Below are positions 18,965-28,792 of a stretch of DNA of 64,000 bases, piece after piece. This DNA comes from Geomicrobium sp. JCM 19039 (GTDB taxonomy: Bacteria; Bacillota; Bacilli; Bacillales; Marinococcaceae): contig NZ_BAXB01000002.1 in the NCBI RefSeq assembly GCF_000698145.1, positions 186,001 to 250,000 of the forward strand, read 5' to 3'. The notes under the pieces were generated by a model. That model searched no databases, had not been told where the DNA came from, and saw only the letters and a list, made by a program, of their open reading frames with translations. Position numbers and translations under genes: made by a program. Position 1 is the first letter of the stretch; the number at the start of each line of letters is the position of its first letter.

Positions 18965-19831
18965 TTAATTGTGGAACTTGTTTTTAAATTTCCCGCCATG
19001 AACTTCTTGGGCGTCCATGACGGTAATAAAAGCTTCTTTGTCAATGTCAAAAACAATGGATTTCAGTTTAAGTACTTCAAGTCGTGTAACAACAATATAG
19101 AGCACTTCCTTATCCCGATGAGTAAAAGCCCCGTGACCAGTCATGACAGTTAATGAGCGACCGAGACGGTGAACAATCTCGGAACTGAGCCGCTTATGCT
19201 TGTTGGATACAATCATGACGGCTTTCGTTTCGTCGATTCCTTGTAAAACGGCATCAATCGTTTTCGATGCAACAAAGTACGTAATAATTGAGAGCATCGC
19301 TTGCTCCCACCCGAACACAAACCCTGCCCATGCGAAGATAAAGATATTCACAAACATGATAAATTCACCGACAGAAAAGGGAAGGTTCCTCGTAAGAAGA
19401 ATCCCGATAATCTCGGTCCCGTCTAACGCCCCGCCGTGCCGAATGACAATTCCGATACCGGCACCTAGAATAAACCCACCAAAAAGTGTTGATACGAGTG
19501 GTTCATGAATAAATGAATCCATATGAGCCAATTGCTGCTCTAAAATGGCAAGCACGACAATGGCAAATAACGATGTAAGAAAAAAATGCGGGCCGATTTG
19601 CTTTAATCCAAAAAATAAAAACGGTAAATTGATAATGAGAACTAATAATCCAAAGCCCAAACCGGTGATTTGATTTAAAATTAAAGAGACCCCAATGACG
19701 CCCCCGTCAATGACCATATTAGGTATAAGAAAAAGTTGAATCGCAACGGCGGTTAAGGTGGCGCCGGTAGACACCATGAAACAACGATAGATCAGTTTCG
19801 AGATCGGACTTTGTTTTCTTGTCACATACAT
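18965..19831 (-). CDS. YitT-family membrane protein (DUF161/DUF2179)
   Basis: 288 residues. Five or six membrane segments in the first 190 residues (YitT/DUF161 region, with the conserved IRHGGALDGTEIIG block) and a C-terminal soluble DUF2179 domain with ALDGTE-distal features such as TGHGAFTHRDKEVLY. Family function is unresolved; transport has been suggested. The start at 19831 is chosen because GAAAGGG lies eight bases upstream; a longer in-frame start at 19915 would overlap the divergent dsdA leader. Confidence 0.82.
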   Translation of the reverse strand: MYVTRKQSPISKLIYRCFMVSTGATLTAVAIQLFLIPNMVIDGGVIGVSLILNQITGLGFGLLVLIINLPFLFFGLKQIGPHFFLTSLFAIVVLAILEQQLAHMDSFIHEPLVSTLFGGFILGAGIGIVIRHGGALDGTEIIGILLTRNLPFSVGEFIMFVNIFIFAWAGFVFGWEQAMLSIITYFVASKTIDAVLQGIDETKAVMIVSNKHKRLSSEIVHRLGRSLTVMTGHGAFTHRDKEVLYIVVTRLEVLKLKSIVFDIDKEAFITVMDAQEVHGGKFKNKFHN

Positions 19832-19941
19832 CCGAAACGCCCTTTCAATCAAAAGTGTTTGGGGAAAAGATTGCCTGTGTATTAACATATCGTTTCGGTC
19901 GGACAAACATGCCAATAAATCAACAAATAGGAGGAATTCTC

Positions 19942-21213
19942 ATGCAACTGAAAGAATGGATGCAAAAACAAGGGTTAGATTGGGTTGTGGAGGAACGAGC
20001 CAATTTATGGACCAACCCTAACTACATACCTACAGATCACTCATTTTTAGCCGATCAACAAACCACAGAAGACGCGTTCTTACGTATTCAACGATTTTTA
20101 CCGGTGCTGTCTCTATTGTTTACAGATGTAAGTGTAGAGATTGATGGATTAGACTCAATCATCCATCTTGTTGATAAAAAATTTGGCGCAGACGTGTGGA
20201 TGAAACGAGACGACCTGTTACCGATCTCGGGTTCGATAAAAGCGCGAGGGGGAATTTATGAAGTGTTGTACGTGACTGAGCAGATTGCTATTAAACACAA
20301 GCTGTTACACTCTGTTAACGACGACTATTTGAAACTCGTTCGTCCAGAAGCGAAACGACTTTTTTCATCCTATGGATTTGTCGTTGGTTCTACTGGCAAT
20401 CTAGGCTTAAGCATCGGAACCGTTGGACGGGCCTTTGGCTACACGGTTGAAGTACACATGTCAAAAGAAGCAAGCGATTGGAAGAAACGTAAACTTAGAG
20501 AAATCGGTGCGATTGTTACAGAACACGAACAAGACTACAGCTCTGCAGTTAAGGCAGGTCGAAATGAAGCGGCAAAACAAGAGAAGTGGCATTTTATTGA
20601 CGATGAGTTGTCTGAGACCTTATTTACGGGATATAGCACGGCAGGAATTCTCGTTAAGAGACAACTGAAAGAACAAAACATCCGTGTCGATGCAAACCAT
20701 CCGCTCATTGTGTATTTGCCTTGTGGGGTAGGCGGTGGCCCTGGCGGGGTTCTTTGCGGCTTAAAACAGCAATTTGGTGAGCATGTGCACGGCTTCATGA
20801 TGGAACCAACCGCATCTCCATCGATGCTACTTGGACTTGTAACGGGCCTTCATGACAACATTTCGGTTTATGATACGGGACTTACAAATCAAACGATTGC
20901 CGACGGTTTAGCTGTGGCTACGCCATCTAGGTTTGTCGGTCAACGAATCGAACCTTTTTTGAGTGGGTGTATGACTGTGCGTGATGAAACGCTGATCCAA
21001 CTCCAAAAAAAGATGTTCTCTAAGCAGAATATCTACTTAGAGCCTTCAGCGGCAATTGGATTAGCAGGACGAGACCTACTCGAACATACCGAAGCTGGCA
21101 AACGTTACATAGAAATGAATTTCACTGAGACGGCGTGGAAACAGACTACACACCTCGTCTGGTCGACAGGAGGCAGTATGGTTCCGATTTCGGAACGAGG
21201 GGGATGCTCATGA
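19942..21213 (+). CDS. dsdA: D-serine ammonia-lyase
   Basis: 423 residues of the PLP fold-type II D-serine dehydratase family; it deaminates D-serine to pyruvate and ammonia. The Schiff-base Lys is in SGSIKARGG near residue 95, and the phosphate-binding Gly loop reads PCGVGGGPGG near residue 260. The ATG at 19942 follows AGGAGGAA; an in-frame extension upstream to 19819 has no ribosome site. It overlaps the next gene at ATGA. A role in removing D-serine from wall turnover or the medium fits, but no transporter is adjacent. Confidence 0.92.
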   Translation: MQLKEWMQKQGLDWVVEERANLWTNPNYIPTDHSFLADQQTTEDAFLRIQRFLPVLSLLFTDVSVEIDGLDSIIHLVDKKFGADVWMKRDDLLPISGSIKARGGIYEVLYVTEQIAIKHKLLHSVNDDYLKLVRPEAKRLFSSYGFVVGSTGNLGLSIGTVGRAFGYTVEVHMSKEASDWKKRKLREIGAIVTEHEQDYSSAVKAGRNEAAKQEKWHFIDDELSETLFTGYSTAGILVKRQLKEQNIRVDANHPLIVYLPCGVGGGPGGVLCGLKQQFGEHVHGFMMEPTASPSMLLGLVTGLHDNISVYDTGLTNQTIADGLAVATPSRFVGQRIEPFLSGCMTVRDETLIQLQKKMFSKQNIYLEPSAAIGLAGRDLLEHTEAGKRYIEMNFTETAWKQTTHLVWSTGGSMVPISERGGCS

Positions 21214-21542
21214 GTAACTTTTACGAAGAAGTATATGCGCTCACAAAACAAATCCCTCCAGGCTCTGTTGCAACGTACGGCCTCATTGCACGGTGGCTTG
21301 GAAACCCGAGAGGTGCTCGGGCGGTTGGCTGGGCGCTGCAAAGAACGCCTCACGGTGCTCGTATTCCAGCTCACCGGGTCGTGCGTCGAGATGGCACGCT
21401 AGCAGCAGACCATGTATTTGGGGGATCAGACATACAAAAAGAACTGCTTGAAAATGAAGGTGTGCCCTTTACCGGTAATGACCGCATTGATATGAACAAA
21501 GCCGTGTGGTCAGGTCCAGTAACGGATCGTTTTGATGCATAG
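21210..21542 (+). CDS. Alkyltransferase-like protein (MGMT fold, no acceptor Cys)
   Basis: 110 residues with the C-terminal MGMT DNA-binding fold: VYALTKQIPPGSVATYG, the arginine-finger region, and RIPAHRVVRRDG. In true O6-alkylguanine transferases this last motif is PCHR; here the Cys is Ala. Proteins of this type (ATLs) bind O6-alkylguanine and recruit nucleotide excision repair rather than removing the alkyl group. The ATG overlaps the dsdA stop codon, so translation is probably coupled, though there is no obvious metabolic link. Confidence 0.85.
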   Translation: MSNFYEEVYALTKQIPPGSVATYGLIARWLGNPRGARAVGWALQRTPHGARIPAHRVVRRDGTLAADHVFGGSDIQKELLENEGVPFTGNDRIDMNKAVWSGPVTDRFDA

Positions 21543-21605
21543 ATTTTCCCGATCAGGTAACGATAGAACTGAATTCGGAACATCTAGGCGAAGGAGCGAA
21601 GCAAC

Positions 21606-23180
21606 ATGGATGATGAAAAGAAATGGCGTGCATTTGGAACGAATGCAGATGGCGCAGGGGACGCAAATGACGAACGAAAAGCAGAAAATGAGAATGACGA
21701 CACACTAACAAATCGGCAAGGTCAGCCGGTCAAAGACAACCAGAACATTCGAACTGTCGGAAACCGTGGACCTTCGACACTTGAAAACTACGATTTCTTA
21801 GAGAAAATGAGTCATTTTGATCGAGAGCGAGTGGCGGAGCGTGTCGTCCACGGGCGAGGTGCGGGTGCGCACGGATATTTTGAATCGTATGGAAAAGTAG
21901 GAGATGACAATATTTCCAAATATACGAGAGCGAAAGTGTTCACAAACACAGAAGCGAAAACGCCAGTATTCGTACGCTTTTCAACCGTTATTCACGGTAC
22001 TCACTCCCCGGAAACGTTGCGAGATCCTCGGGGTTTTGCCGTTAAGTTTTATACAGAAGACGGGAACTGGGATTTAGTCGGAAATAATTTAAAAATCTTT
22101 TTTATTCGAGATGCACTAAAATTCCCGGATATGGTGCATGCATTTAAACCTGATCCGGTCACAAACGTTCAAGATATGGAGCGGTTTTTTGATTTTGTTG
22201 CTTCGAGTCCTGAATCCACACATATGATTACGTTTTTGTTTAGTCCGTGGGGGATTCCTGCGAATTATCGGCAAATGCAAGGTTCTGGTGTGAATACGTA
22301 TAAGTGGGTCAATGCAGAAGGCAAAGCCGTCCTTGTGAAGTATCACTGGGAGCCGCTGCAAGGCATAAAAAACTTGACCCAAACAGAAGCGGATGATATT
22401 CAAAGTCAAAACTTTAATCATGCAACTGAAGATTTGTACAAGGCCATTGAAGATGGGGATTATCCAGAATGGGAACTTTACGTACAAATTATGGAAGACG
22501 GTGAACATAAAGAACTTGACTTTGACCCATTAGATGATACGAAGCTATGGTACAAAGACAAGTTCCCGTGGTATAAAGTTGGGAAAATGACGCTCAATAA
22601 AAACCCACAAAATTATTTCGCAGAAGTAGAACAAGCAGCATTTGGAACGGGTGTACTCGTCGATGGCCTGGATTTTTCTGACGATAAGATGTTGCAAGGT
22701 CGTACGTTTAGTTATTCCGACACTCAGCGTTATCGTGTTGGTGCCAACTACTTGCAATTGCCAATCAATGCACCGAAAAAACGAGTGGCTACAAATCAAC
22801 GAGATGGGCAAATGGCCTATCACGTCGATAGTCCGAAGAGTCATAACCCACATATTAATTATGAGCCTTCCTTACTTGGAAGCTTGCAAGAAGCAGATCG
22901 AGAGGGTCGCAAGTTTCATGAACCCGAAATTCACGGAAAGCTCGTTCGTGAAGCGATTGATCGTCCGAATAACTTTGGACAAGCAGGTGAGACGTGGCGA
23001 AGGTTCAATGATTGGGAACGTGATGAGCTCATTACGAACTTATCTGGAGCGCTTGCAGATGCGGACACTCGCATTCAAGAATCGATGATTAAAAACTGTA
23101 CAGAAGCGGATCAAGAATACGGCAAACGACTAAAAGAAAGGTATCGAGAAGCAAATTGCAAGCACAAAAGCAAAGCATGA
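21606..23180 (+). CDS. katA: Monofunctional heme catalase; C-terminus probably frameshifted
   Basis: 524 residues of the clade-3 catalase family, splitting hydrogen peroxide to water and oxygen. The distal His is in [14 protein letters not shown] near residue 82, the Asn in [12 protein letters not shown], and the heme-ligand Tyr in the [12 protein letters not shown] block near residue 375. GAAGGAG precedes the ATG. The printed frame ends KHKSKA at 23180, but removing one T from TT at 23155 continues the frame to 23232 and ends QSSDPY, similar to the tails of other Bacillus catalases. I saw no PerR box in the short gap upstream. Confidence 0.93.
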   Translation: MDDEKKWRAFGTNADGAGDANDERKAENENDDTLTNRQGQPVKDNQNIRTVGNRGPSTLENYDFLEKMSHFDRERVAERVVHGRGAGAHGYFESYGKVGDDNISKYTRAKVFTNTEAKTPVFVRFSTVIHGTHSPETLRDPRGFAVKFYTEDGNWDLVGNNLKIFFIRDALKFPDMVHAFKPDPVTNVQDMERFFDFVASSPESTHMITFLFSPWGIPANYRQMQGSGVNTYKWVNAEGKAVLVKYHWEPLQGIKNLTQTEADDIQSQNFNHATEDLYKAIEDGDYPEWELYVQIMEDGEHKELDFDPLDDTKLWYKDKFPWYKVGKMTLNKNPQNYFAEVEQAAFGTGVLVDGLDFSDDKMLQGRTFSYSDTQRYRVGANYLQLPINAPKKRVATNQRDGQMAYHVDSPKSHNPHINYEPSLLGSLQEADREGRKFHEPEIHGKLVREAIDRPNNFGQAGETWRRFNDWERDELITNLSGALADADTRIQESMIKNCTEADQEYGKRLKERYREANCKHKSKA

Positions 23181-23234
23181 TGAAGGTGTAGAAAAATCAC
23201 GTGAAATGGGTCAATCATCAGATCCATACTAGAC

Positions 23235-23270
23235 AAAAAAGCTGCGAGAGTGGATTCTCGTAGCTTTTTC
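23235..23270 (+). terminator. Terminator of katA
   Basis: AGCTGCGAGA ... TCTCGTAGCT stem (one G-T pair) followed by five T. Confidence 0.85.
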
Positions 23271-23386
23271 ATTGACCCAATCTGAATGTATCCGCGAGTG
23301 AAGTGTATATAAAGTAACTTATGCCCATCGTCATTTTTAGCAATCTTCAACTATAATAAGAGTTTGCAATTCATTTATTAAATAAG

Positions 23387-25678
23387 GTGGTGGGGAAGCT
23401 GATCATTCGATTAATAGGGATGATTCTTGTAGTGATGATGGCTAGTTTCTCTGGAGTAGCAACAGCAGAAGAAGAAACCGATGCTGCAGCAGCACTAGCC
23501 GAGCAGATGATAGGGGAAAGTTCAGGCGACTGGTTAACATCAGAGTTTGTTCAGTATGTTTTCCAAGAAGCGAAGTCAAAGAGCATACCAAGGTATGCCC
23601 ATGAGCAACAACAGGTTGGCGAGCCCGTTGAGAAACAGGCCTTAAAAGCTGGTGACGTTGTTTTTTTCCAGGGGACAGGCTTGATGTCTGGTATCTATTT
23701 GGGTGAGGGGAACTTTGTCATTGTGACGAGCGAGGGAATCTCTCTACGAAACTTACATTCGAGTGCATATTGGGAAAATGCATACACTGGAGCCGTTCGG
23801 TTTGATCATGATATAACTGATGAAGCAGCGACACTAGCGATTGCTTTGTTAGGGGAGAATGTTCAGAATTGGATCACATCGGAATTTGTTCAACATGTGT
23901 ACGCTGAATCAAAACAAATTTCATTGCCGCGGTCCGCTGTCCAACAATGGATTGAAGGTGAGGCTGTATCGGAGCCAGAGCCTGGTGATGCCGTCTTTTT
24001 TCAAGGTTCGTACTTAATGTCAGGAATTTATATTGGTCACGGAAGATTTGTCATTGTGACGAGTGAAGGCATTTCTGAGCGGAATATGGAGACGAGCAGT
24101 TACTGGGGTGAGCGCTATATTGGCGCAAGGCATTTTGAAAGCACTGAACCACCAGTTTCTACAGATGATGAAATTGTCGAATTGGCGAGAGAGCTGATTG
24201 GGACTCCGTACAATCGTTCTGGCACAAACCCGAATGAAGGGTTTCACTCTGGATCATTCGTATTTTATGTGTTCAAAGAGATTACGGGTAGTTGGTTATC
24301 CATGCGTACAGCTGCACTGTTTGAAACCGGTGACTCGGTTCAACGAGACGAGCTTGAACCTGGAGACCTTGTGTTTTTTGAGAATGATGAGCAAGAGCTT
24401 ATCGTTGGTATTTATGCTGAAAATGACCAATTTGTCATTGCAACCTCGTCTGGTGTTGAGGAGCGACACATGGAATACAATCGCTATTATGAAGAGCGTT
24501 ATGTAGGTGCGGTCCGTTATACCGGTGAACTACTTGAGAAAGCTCATCCGTCCACGTACGAAAACGCCGACCATCCGGTAGTGCGAGAGTCGATGAAGTA
24601 TTTAGGAACACCATATTTAATGACGGGCAGTACATTGGATGCGTTTGATTGTTCGTTTTTAGTGCAAATGCTTTTTCGCGATGCGATGGACATCTATTTG
24701 CCGCGAATTAGCTATAAGCAGTGGGAAGTAGGAGAGACGATGATCCCTGAAGGAGCCGATATAGAAGCGATCGACTTGGACGATGAGCTTCAGCCTGGAG
24801 ATGTTTTATATTTCTCCGGGACATGGCAGTCTGACATTTCTCATACAGCGGTCTATTTGGGTGATGATTACATCGTTCATGCCACCGGAGAAGAAGGGCA
24901 GACAACGATCTCTCATATGACACAATATTGGCGAGACCATTTTACTGGGGCGAAGCGTTTTGATGATCTAACGATTTCATTTGAAAATGATATCGTCTAT
25001 GAAGCCTTTCAGCAAGTAGGTTTAGACTACCTGGCTGGTGGGAGTAGTCCAGATGAAGGGTTTGATACAGGAGGACTTGTTCAGTATGTCTTTAAAAAAG
25101 CGTGGGACTACAATATGCCCCGTTTTGGGAGATTGCAAATGGAGCAGGGCACACCAATAGGTGACGCAGATGCACAACCTGGCGATGTGTTATTTTTCCA
25201 AGGCTCAAGCATTATTCCCGCCATCTATATTGGGAACAATCAAATGATTGTGGCGACTGTCGCCAATGGAGTCACTGTCATTGATCTTACAACGAGTGAC
25301 TACTGGCCACCACGGTTTATTGGTGCAAATACCTATACACACCAAACCGAAGAAAATGGAGCAGCCCGAGTAGCAGAGGGACTCATTGGTCAATCGTTCA
25401 ATGATACTTCTCTTTCATTTATTGTTCATATTTATGAGCAAGGGGAAGACGTTCAATTGCCAACAAGCTGGGATGAGCTAAGAGATTTCGGTGATGACGT
25501 TCACATTGAGGAGTTACAAGTCGGAAACCTCATATTCTTTGATGACCCAACAATCGTTGGCATCTATATTGGAGATGGAAAATTTATTACAATTGTGAAC
25601 GAACAGGTAAGTGTACAATCGTTAAATGGAGATTTTCGCTGGCTCGATCGTTTTTCTAGTGCAACGAGCATTGAGTAA
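23387..25678 (+). CDS. Exported protein of six NlpC/P60-like modules, one intact
   Basis: 763 residues. Signal peptide 1-27, then six NlpC/P60-like repeats of roughly 110-130 residues (about 31-140, 143-250, 258-380, 395-520, 530-645, 655-763). NlpC/P60 enzymes are Cys-His peptidases that cut peptidoglycan stem peptides. Only module 4 has the triad: Cys422 (FDCSFLV), His486 (SDISHTAVYLG) and His498 (YIVHATG). In the others the Cys site reads LTSEFVQ, ITSEFVQ, HSGSFVF, DTGGLVQ or DTSLSFI, and the His is replaced (LMSGIYLG, IIPAIYIG). The dead copies may bind wall peptides. The protein is acidic. Start uncertain: GTG 23387, with GTG 23390 and ATG 23420 as alternatives. Confidence 0.82.
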   Translation: MVGKLIIRLIGMILVVMMASFSGVATAEEETDAAAALAEQMIGESSGDWLTSEFVQYVFQEAKSKSIPRYAHEQQQVGEPVEKQALKAGDVVFFQGTGLMSGIYLGEGNFVIVTSEGISLRNLHSSAYWENAYTGAVRFDHDITDEAATLAIALLGENVQNWITSEFVQHVYAESKQISLPRSAVQQWIEGEAVSEPEPGDAVFFQGSYLMSGIYIGHGRFVIVTSEGISERNMETSSYWGERYIGARHFESTEPPVSTDDEIVELARELIGTPYNRSGTNPNEGFHSGSFVFYVFKEITGSWLSMRTAALFETGDSVQRDELEPGDLVFFENDEQELIVGIYAENDQFVIATSSGVEERHMEYNRYYEERYVGAVRYTGELLEKAHPSTYENADHPVVRESMKYLGTPYLMTGSTLDAFDCSFLVQMLFRDAMDIYLPRISYKQWEVGETMIPEGADIEAIDLDDELQPGDVLYFSGTWQSDISHTAVYLGDDYIVHATGEEGQTTISHMTQYWRDHFTGAKRFDDLTISFENDIVYEAFQQVGLDYLAGGSSPDEGFDTGGLVQYVFKKAWDYNMPRFGRLQMEQGTPIGDADAQPGDVLFFQGSSIIPAIYIGNNQMIVATVANGVTVIDLTTSDYWPPRFIGANTYTHQTEENGAARVAEGLIGQSFNDTSLSFIVHIYEQGEDVQLPTSWDELRDFGDDVHIEELQVGNLIFFDDPTIVGIYIGDGKFITIVNEQVSVQSLNGDFRWLDRFSSATSIE

Positions 25679-25778
25679 TCTGCACGTGTTGAAGTTTGGA
25701 ACTTTCTAATGGATGCTTCACTTCTAAATGGAATGAACGTAAGATATCGGTTTTTATTTTCCAGTACAAGCGGTTGAT

Positions 25779-25972
25779 TGCACTCCAGAGCACAAGGGCA
25801 ACATCGGTGGCCAAAAGATGCCCACCGTGTTTTCTATGTAGTCCAGACTACAAGTGCAACATCGTTGGTCAAAAGACGCCCACCGTGTTTTCTATGCAGT
25901 CCAGACTACAAGTGCAACATCGGTGGTCAAAAGACGCCCACCGTGTTTTCTATGCACGCCAGAGCATAAGGG
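25779..25972 (+). repeat. 58-bp tandem repeat, three full copies
   Basis: Units at 25799-25856, 25857-25914 and 25915-25972, with a partial copy before. Units differ at only a few positions in the first two-thirds. Each contains CGGTGG ... CCACCG, able to form a small hairpin, and ends with a CCAGA(C/G) block. Non-coding as far as I can see. Confidence 0.85.
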
Positions 25973-26345
25973 CGATGCGGTTTACGTTTCTGCCTACTGT
26001 CTACGGTGTGTGGAAAGAAGTCTAAATGCCCCATATATTCATTAATGTGACACTTGAGAAAGAAAAATTATGATTTTAAACGTGAATCCGCACATAAACG
26101 GAGTCAATGGTCACAAATCGCGATATATGTGACTGCTGAGGGGCGAAAGTGCCCGGTTTGAGTTGGATTGTCACATAAGTGACAGGTCATGACATTCCTT
26201 GCGCCAAGTGGTGATCATCAGTCGCGTCACTTTACACTTCGACAATCGCTTTCCGTTTTGGTCCCGAACCTTGTAGTGACGAGCAACGATCGACAACGAA
26301 GTTGTCGAGGTGAAACGAGGGGAACATCAACAGACAATAGGTACG
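25950..26345 (+). repeat. Dispersed intergenic repeat, copy 1
   Basis: A diverged repeat whose second copy lies inverted at 34035-34460. Shared blocks in order: CCAGAGCA-AAGG, a TTCTG(C/T)CTACT block, a GTGTGG/GTATAG-GAAAG block, ATATATT-TGTGAC, GTTTGAG-GATTGTCACATAA, TTGCGCCAAGTG-TGA-CATC, GAACAACGATCG-CAACGA and AGGTG-AACG. Conceptual translations of both copies are similar but broken, so it could be a dead coding element or a structured RNA/MITE-like repeat. GTCACATA-type motifs recur inside it. Confidence 0.65.
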
Positions 26346-26596
26346 TGTTTGCCTGTAAAGGCCGATCTCGAACATAGGGATCAGTGAATTTCTTTCGTTG
26401 AACTTGTATAGACTAAAAAGCCAACATCACCGTTGAAATGACCTCCGCTCTGTTTACTTTGCACTCCAGAGCACTGTACACGTCTTTTATAAGTGGACAA
26501 GCGCTTGGCGTTGTTCCTAAATCAATCACCATCGATATCGTCGGTTTGAAGCGAAACTGAACTGCCATAGGCATGGTGCATGCCGCTGTCTCATAT
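26346..26596. other. Remainder of the 25.7-26.6 kb intergenic region
   Basis: No gene seen. A short block near 26457 (TTGCACTCCAGAGCA) again matches the start of the neighbouring repeats, so the repeat family probably extends here in decayed form. Confidence 0.4.
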
Positions 26597-26637
26597 AAAA
26601 ACGGATCGCTCCATCAAATGATGGGGCAATCCCGTTT
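26597..26637 (-). terminator. Terminator of the BCCT transporter gene
   Basis: On the minus strand, AAACGG-GATTGC-CCATCA pairs with TGATGG-AGCGATC-CCGTTT and is followed by a T run, three bases after the stop codon. Confidence 0.85.
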
Positions 26638-26639
26638 CT

Positions 26640-28328
26640 TTAATCGTTCTTTTTCTCACTGTCTTGCGGGTTTTCATTCGTTTCTTCTCGTTTTGTTTCT
26701 TCCATATCTTCTTTGATTTCTTCTTTAATTTCTTCGTAAACTTCTTGTTTCCAGTCGTCGTAAAATTCTTCTTTAATGTCTTCTTTTAGTTGTTCGGTCC
26801 GAGCGATCTGTTCATTTCTTCGAATCTCTTTCAAATCTCGACCCATCATGATCAGCATGCAGATGATCATGGCGATCATAATGAAACTAAACGGGAGCGC
26901 TGATGCAATGGCTGCCGTTTGTAGACCCTCCAAACCACCAGTTAACAAGAGTACACTAGCCGTACCGGCAATGAGTACGCCCCAGATAAATTTGATTGAA
27001 AGCATTGGCTTTAAGCCGCCTTGTGACGTCATAACTCCGAGTACGTAAGAAGCAGAGTCGGCGGAGGTAATGAAGAAAATACCAATTAAAATAAAGGCGA
27101 GAATACTCGTAATAAAAGCAATTGGCAAACCGCTAAGCATGTCAAAGAGGGCGTTTTCTGGATTCTCAGCGACAACACTTGCGATGCCTGTATTTTGCTC
27201 AATTTCTTGGAAAAGTCCAGTACTACCAAACGCTGTAAACCAAATCACACCAACGAGAGAAGGGAGTAGAAGAACGCCCATCATAAATTCACGTACAGTA
27301 CGTCCCCGTGAAATTCTTGCAATAAACAAACCGATAAATGGCGCCCAAGACATGTGCCAAGCCCAAAAGAAAATCGTATTATTTCCGAGCCAATCGGAAT
27401 CTGAGTATGGTGTCATCTGCAAACTCATTGGAATGATGTTTGCAATATAACCGCCTAGCACTTCAACAAAGTTGTTGGCAATAAAGATGGTTGGTCCAGC
27501 AATAATCACAAAGAGTAATAACACAGCGGCGAGAACAAAGGTTGACATTACTCAAATACTTGATCCCCCGATTCACACCGGAAGCCGCAGAAACCATAAA
27601 GAGTACCGTCACAATCCCGATAATCGTAAACTGAGTGAGAAAGTTATTCTCAATATTACTAATATACGATAAGCCACCGGACATTTGCAGCGCGCTCAAG
27701 CCAAATGTTGTTGCCACACCCATGGCCGTTGCAAGGACAGCGAAGATGTTGATACTTTTTGCTGGCCAACCAGCAATTTTGTCACCCATTAATGAGGTGA
27801 ATGCCGAACTAATTAAGGCAGGTTGATTTTTTCGGAACTGTACATAAGCGAGAACGAGTCCGACGAGTCCGAAAATGGCCCAAACGTGTAGTGACCAATG
27901 AAACACACCGTACCTTAAACCGACAGTCGCAGCTTCAGCAGTACCGGGCACAACATTGTCAGGTGGATCGTCGAAATAGAGGACAGGTTCAGCAACACCC
28001 CAAAACACAAAACCAACACCAATACCTGCTGCGAAGATCATACCTATCCATGTCGGGTAATTATATTCGGGTCGGTCATCTGAACTTCCGAGTCGAATCT
28101 TACCAAATGGACTGACGACAAGGAAAAGGGAAAGAGCAACAAAAATGCGGTAATTATCATATAATACCAACCGAAGTTCTCTAGCATAAAGTCCATAGCG
28201 GTGTTGGCAGCCGCATCCATTGACTCTGTGCCAAGAGCCCCCCAAAGCACGAACGCCGTTACTAAAATCGCGGATATGGCAAATACGATATCCGGGCGTT
28301 TTGTTTCATATGTATAATGTTTAGACAT
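26640..28328 (-). CDS. BCCT-family osmolyte transporter, two frameshifts
   Basis: About 562 residues after repair, with some twelve membrane segments. BCCT transporters (OpuD, BetT, EctT) take up betaine, choline or ectoine with Na+ or H+. The family Trp-rich block WSLHVWAIFG and the FFWAWHMSWAPFIGLFIARIS block of membrane segment 8 are clear. A highly charged coiled C-terminal tail (KEDIKEEFYDDW onward) may sense osmolarity. Two single-base errors split it: a missing T in a T run at about 28143 (restores ITAFFVALSLFLVV) and an extra T at about 27538 (restores NVNLVLAAVLLL). Together with OpuA it gives the host two betaine-type uptake routes. The start is GTG 28334 or ATG 28328. Confidence 0.88.
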
Positions 28329-28335
28329 ATTCACA

Positions 28336-28407
28336 GTAAAGGTTTAATTCCCTATACCTTTACCTTCCTCCTTCCAAATTTCTAACATTGCGCATTTGAA
28401 TGTTAGA
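28336..28407 (-). promoter_or_regulatory. Two hairpins in the BCCT leader
   Basis: Inverted repeats 28336-28343/28356-28363 (GTAAAGGT/ACCTTTAC) and 28381-28389/28399-28407 (TCTAACATT/AATGTTAGA). Between them lies an AAGGAGG ribosome site (28367-28373), about 35-40 bases from the start codon, too far unless the first hairpin folds and brings it close. Confidence 0.5.
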
Positions 28408-28485
28408 CGGTATACAGTATCTTACCCAAATCTCTCCTTTCATTAACATGAAATTACTTCATCGTTGAAATAAAAACAATCCGAA

Positions 28486-28677
28486 TTAACGTAATCCGAA
28501 TTGTTGTGATAAGTCCACGTCTGACTCTACAGACGACAAAAAGGACTTAAGGACAGTTACGTGCACTGTAACATTCACCCCTTCGGGGGTCGTAATAAAC
28601 ACATGTCCGTCTTGTTTCGCTTTTTTGAACTGATATCCGTCTACATGAAACAATACTCGTTCATCAGGTCTTGCCAT
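28486..28677 (-). CDS. Small protein of unknown function
   Basis: 63 residues (opening MARPDERVLFHVDGYQFKK), predicted beta-rich then helical, no membrane segment. On its strand GAGGTGATCA precedes the ATG by a normal distance. It lies upstream of the BCCT gene on the same strand but about 150 bases away. I do not recognise the family. Confidence 0.5.
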   Translation of the reverse strand: MARPDERVLFHVDGYQFKKAKQDGHVFITTPEGVNVTVHVTVLKSFLSSVESDVDLSQQFGLR

Positions 28678-28792
28678 GATTGATCACCTCGTGTCACTAT
28701 TGTACAGAAAAAACCTCTACATTTCTATCACTTCTCTAGAAAAGAAAAGTATGTGAAAATAGAAAAATGGCTATAGCAAAGGATGAAGGCGA

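Noticed and set aside
25779-25972. CRISPR array
   Set aside because: The 58-bp units are contiguous with no unique spacers, and no cas genes are present.
25696-26045. Overlapping open frames of 60-110 codons in the tandem repeat region
   Set aside because: They arise because the 58-bp repeat lacks stops in several frames; no ribosome sites and the composition is not coding-like.
28420-28450. Eight-codon leader peptide before the BCCT gene (TTG after AAAGGAGAG)
   Set aside because: Plausible ribosome site, but too short to distinguish from chance and with no codon bias typical of attenuation peptides.
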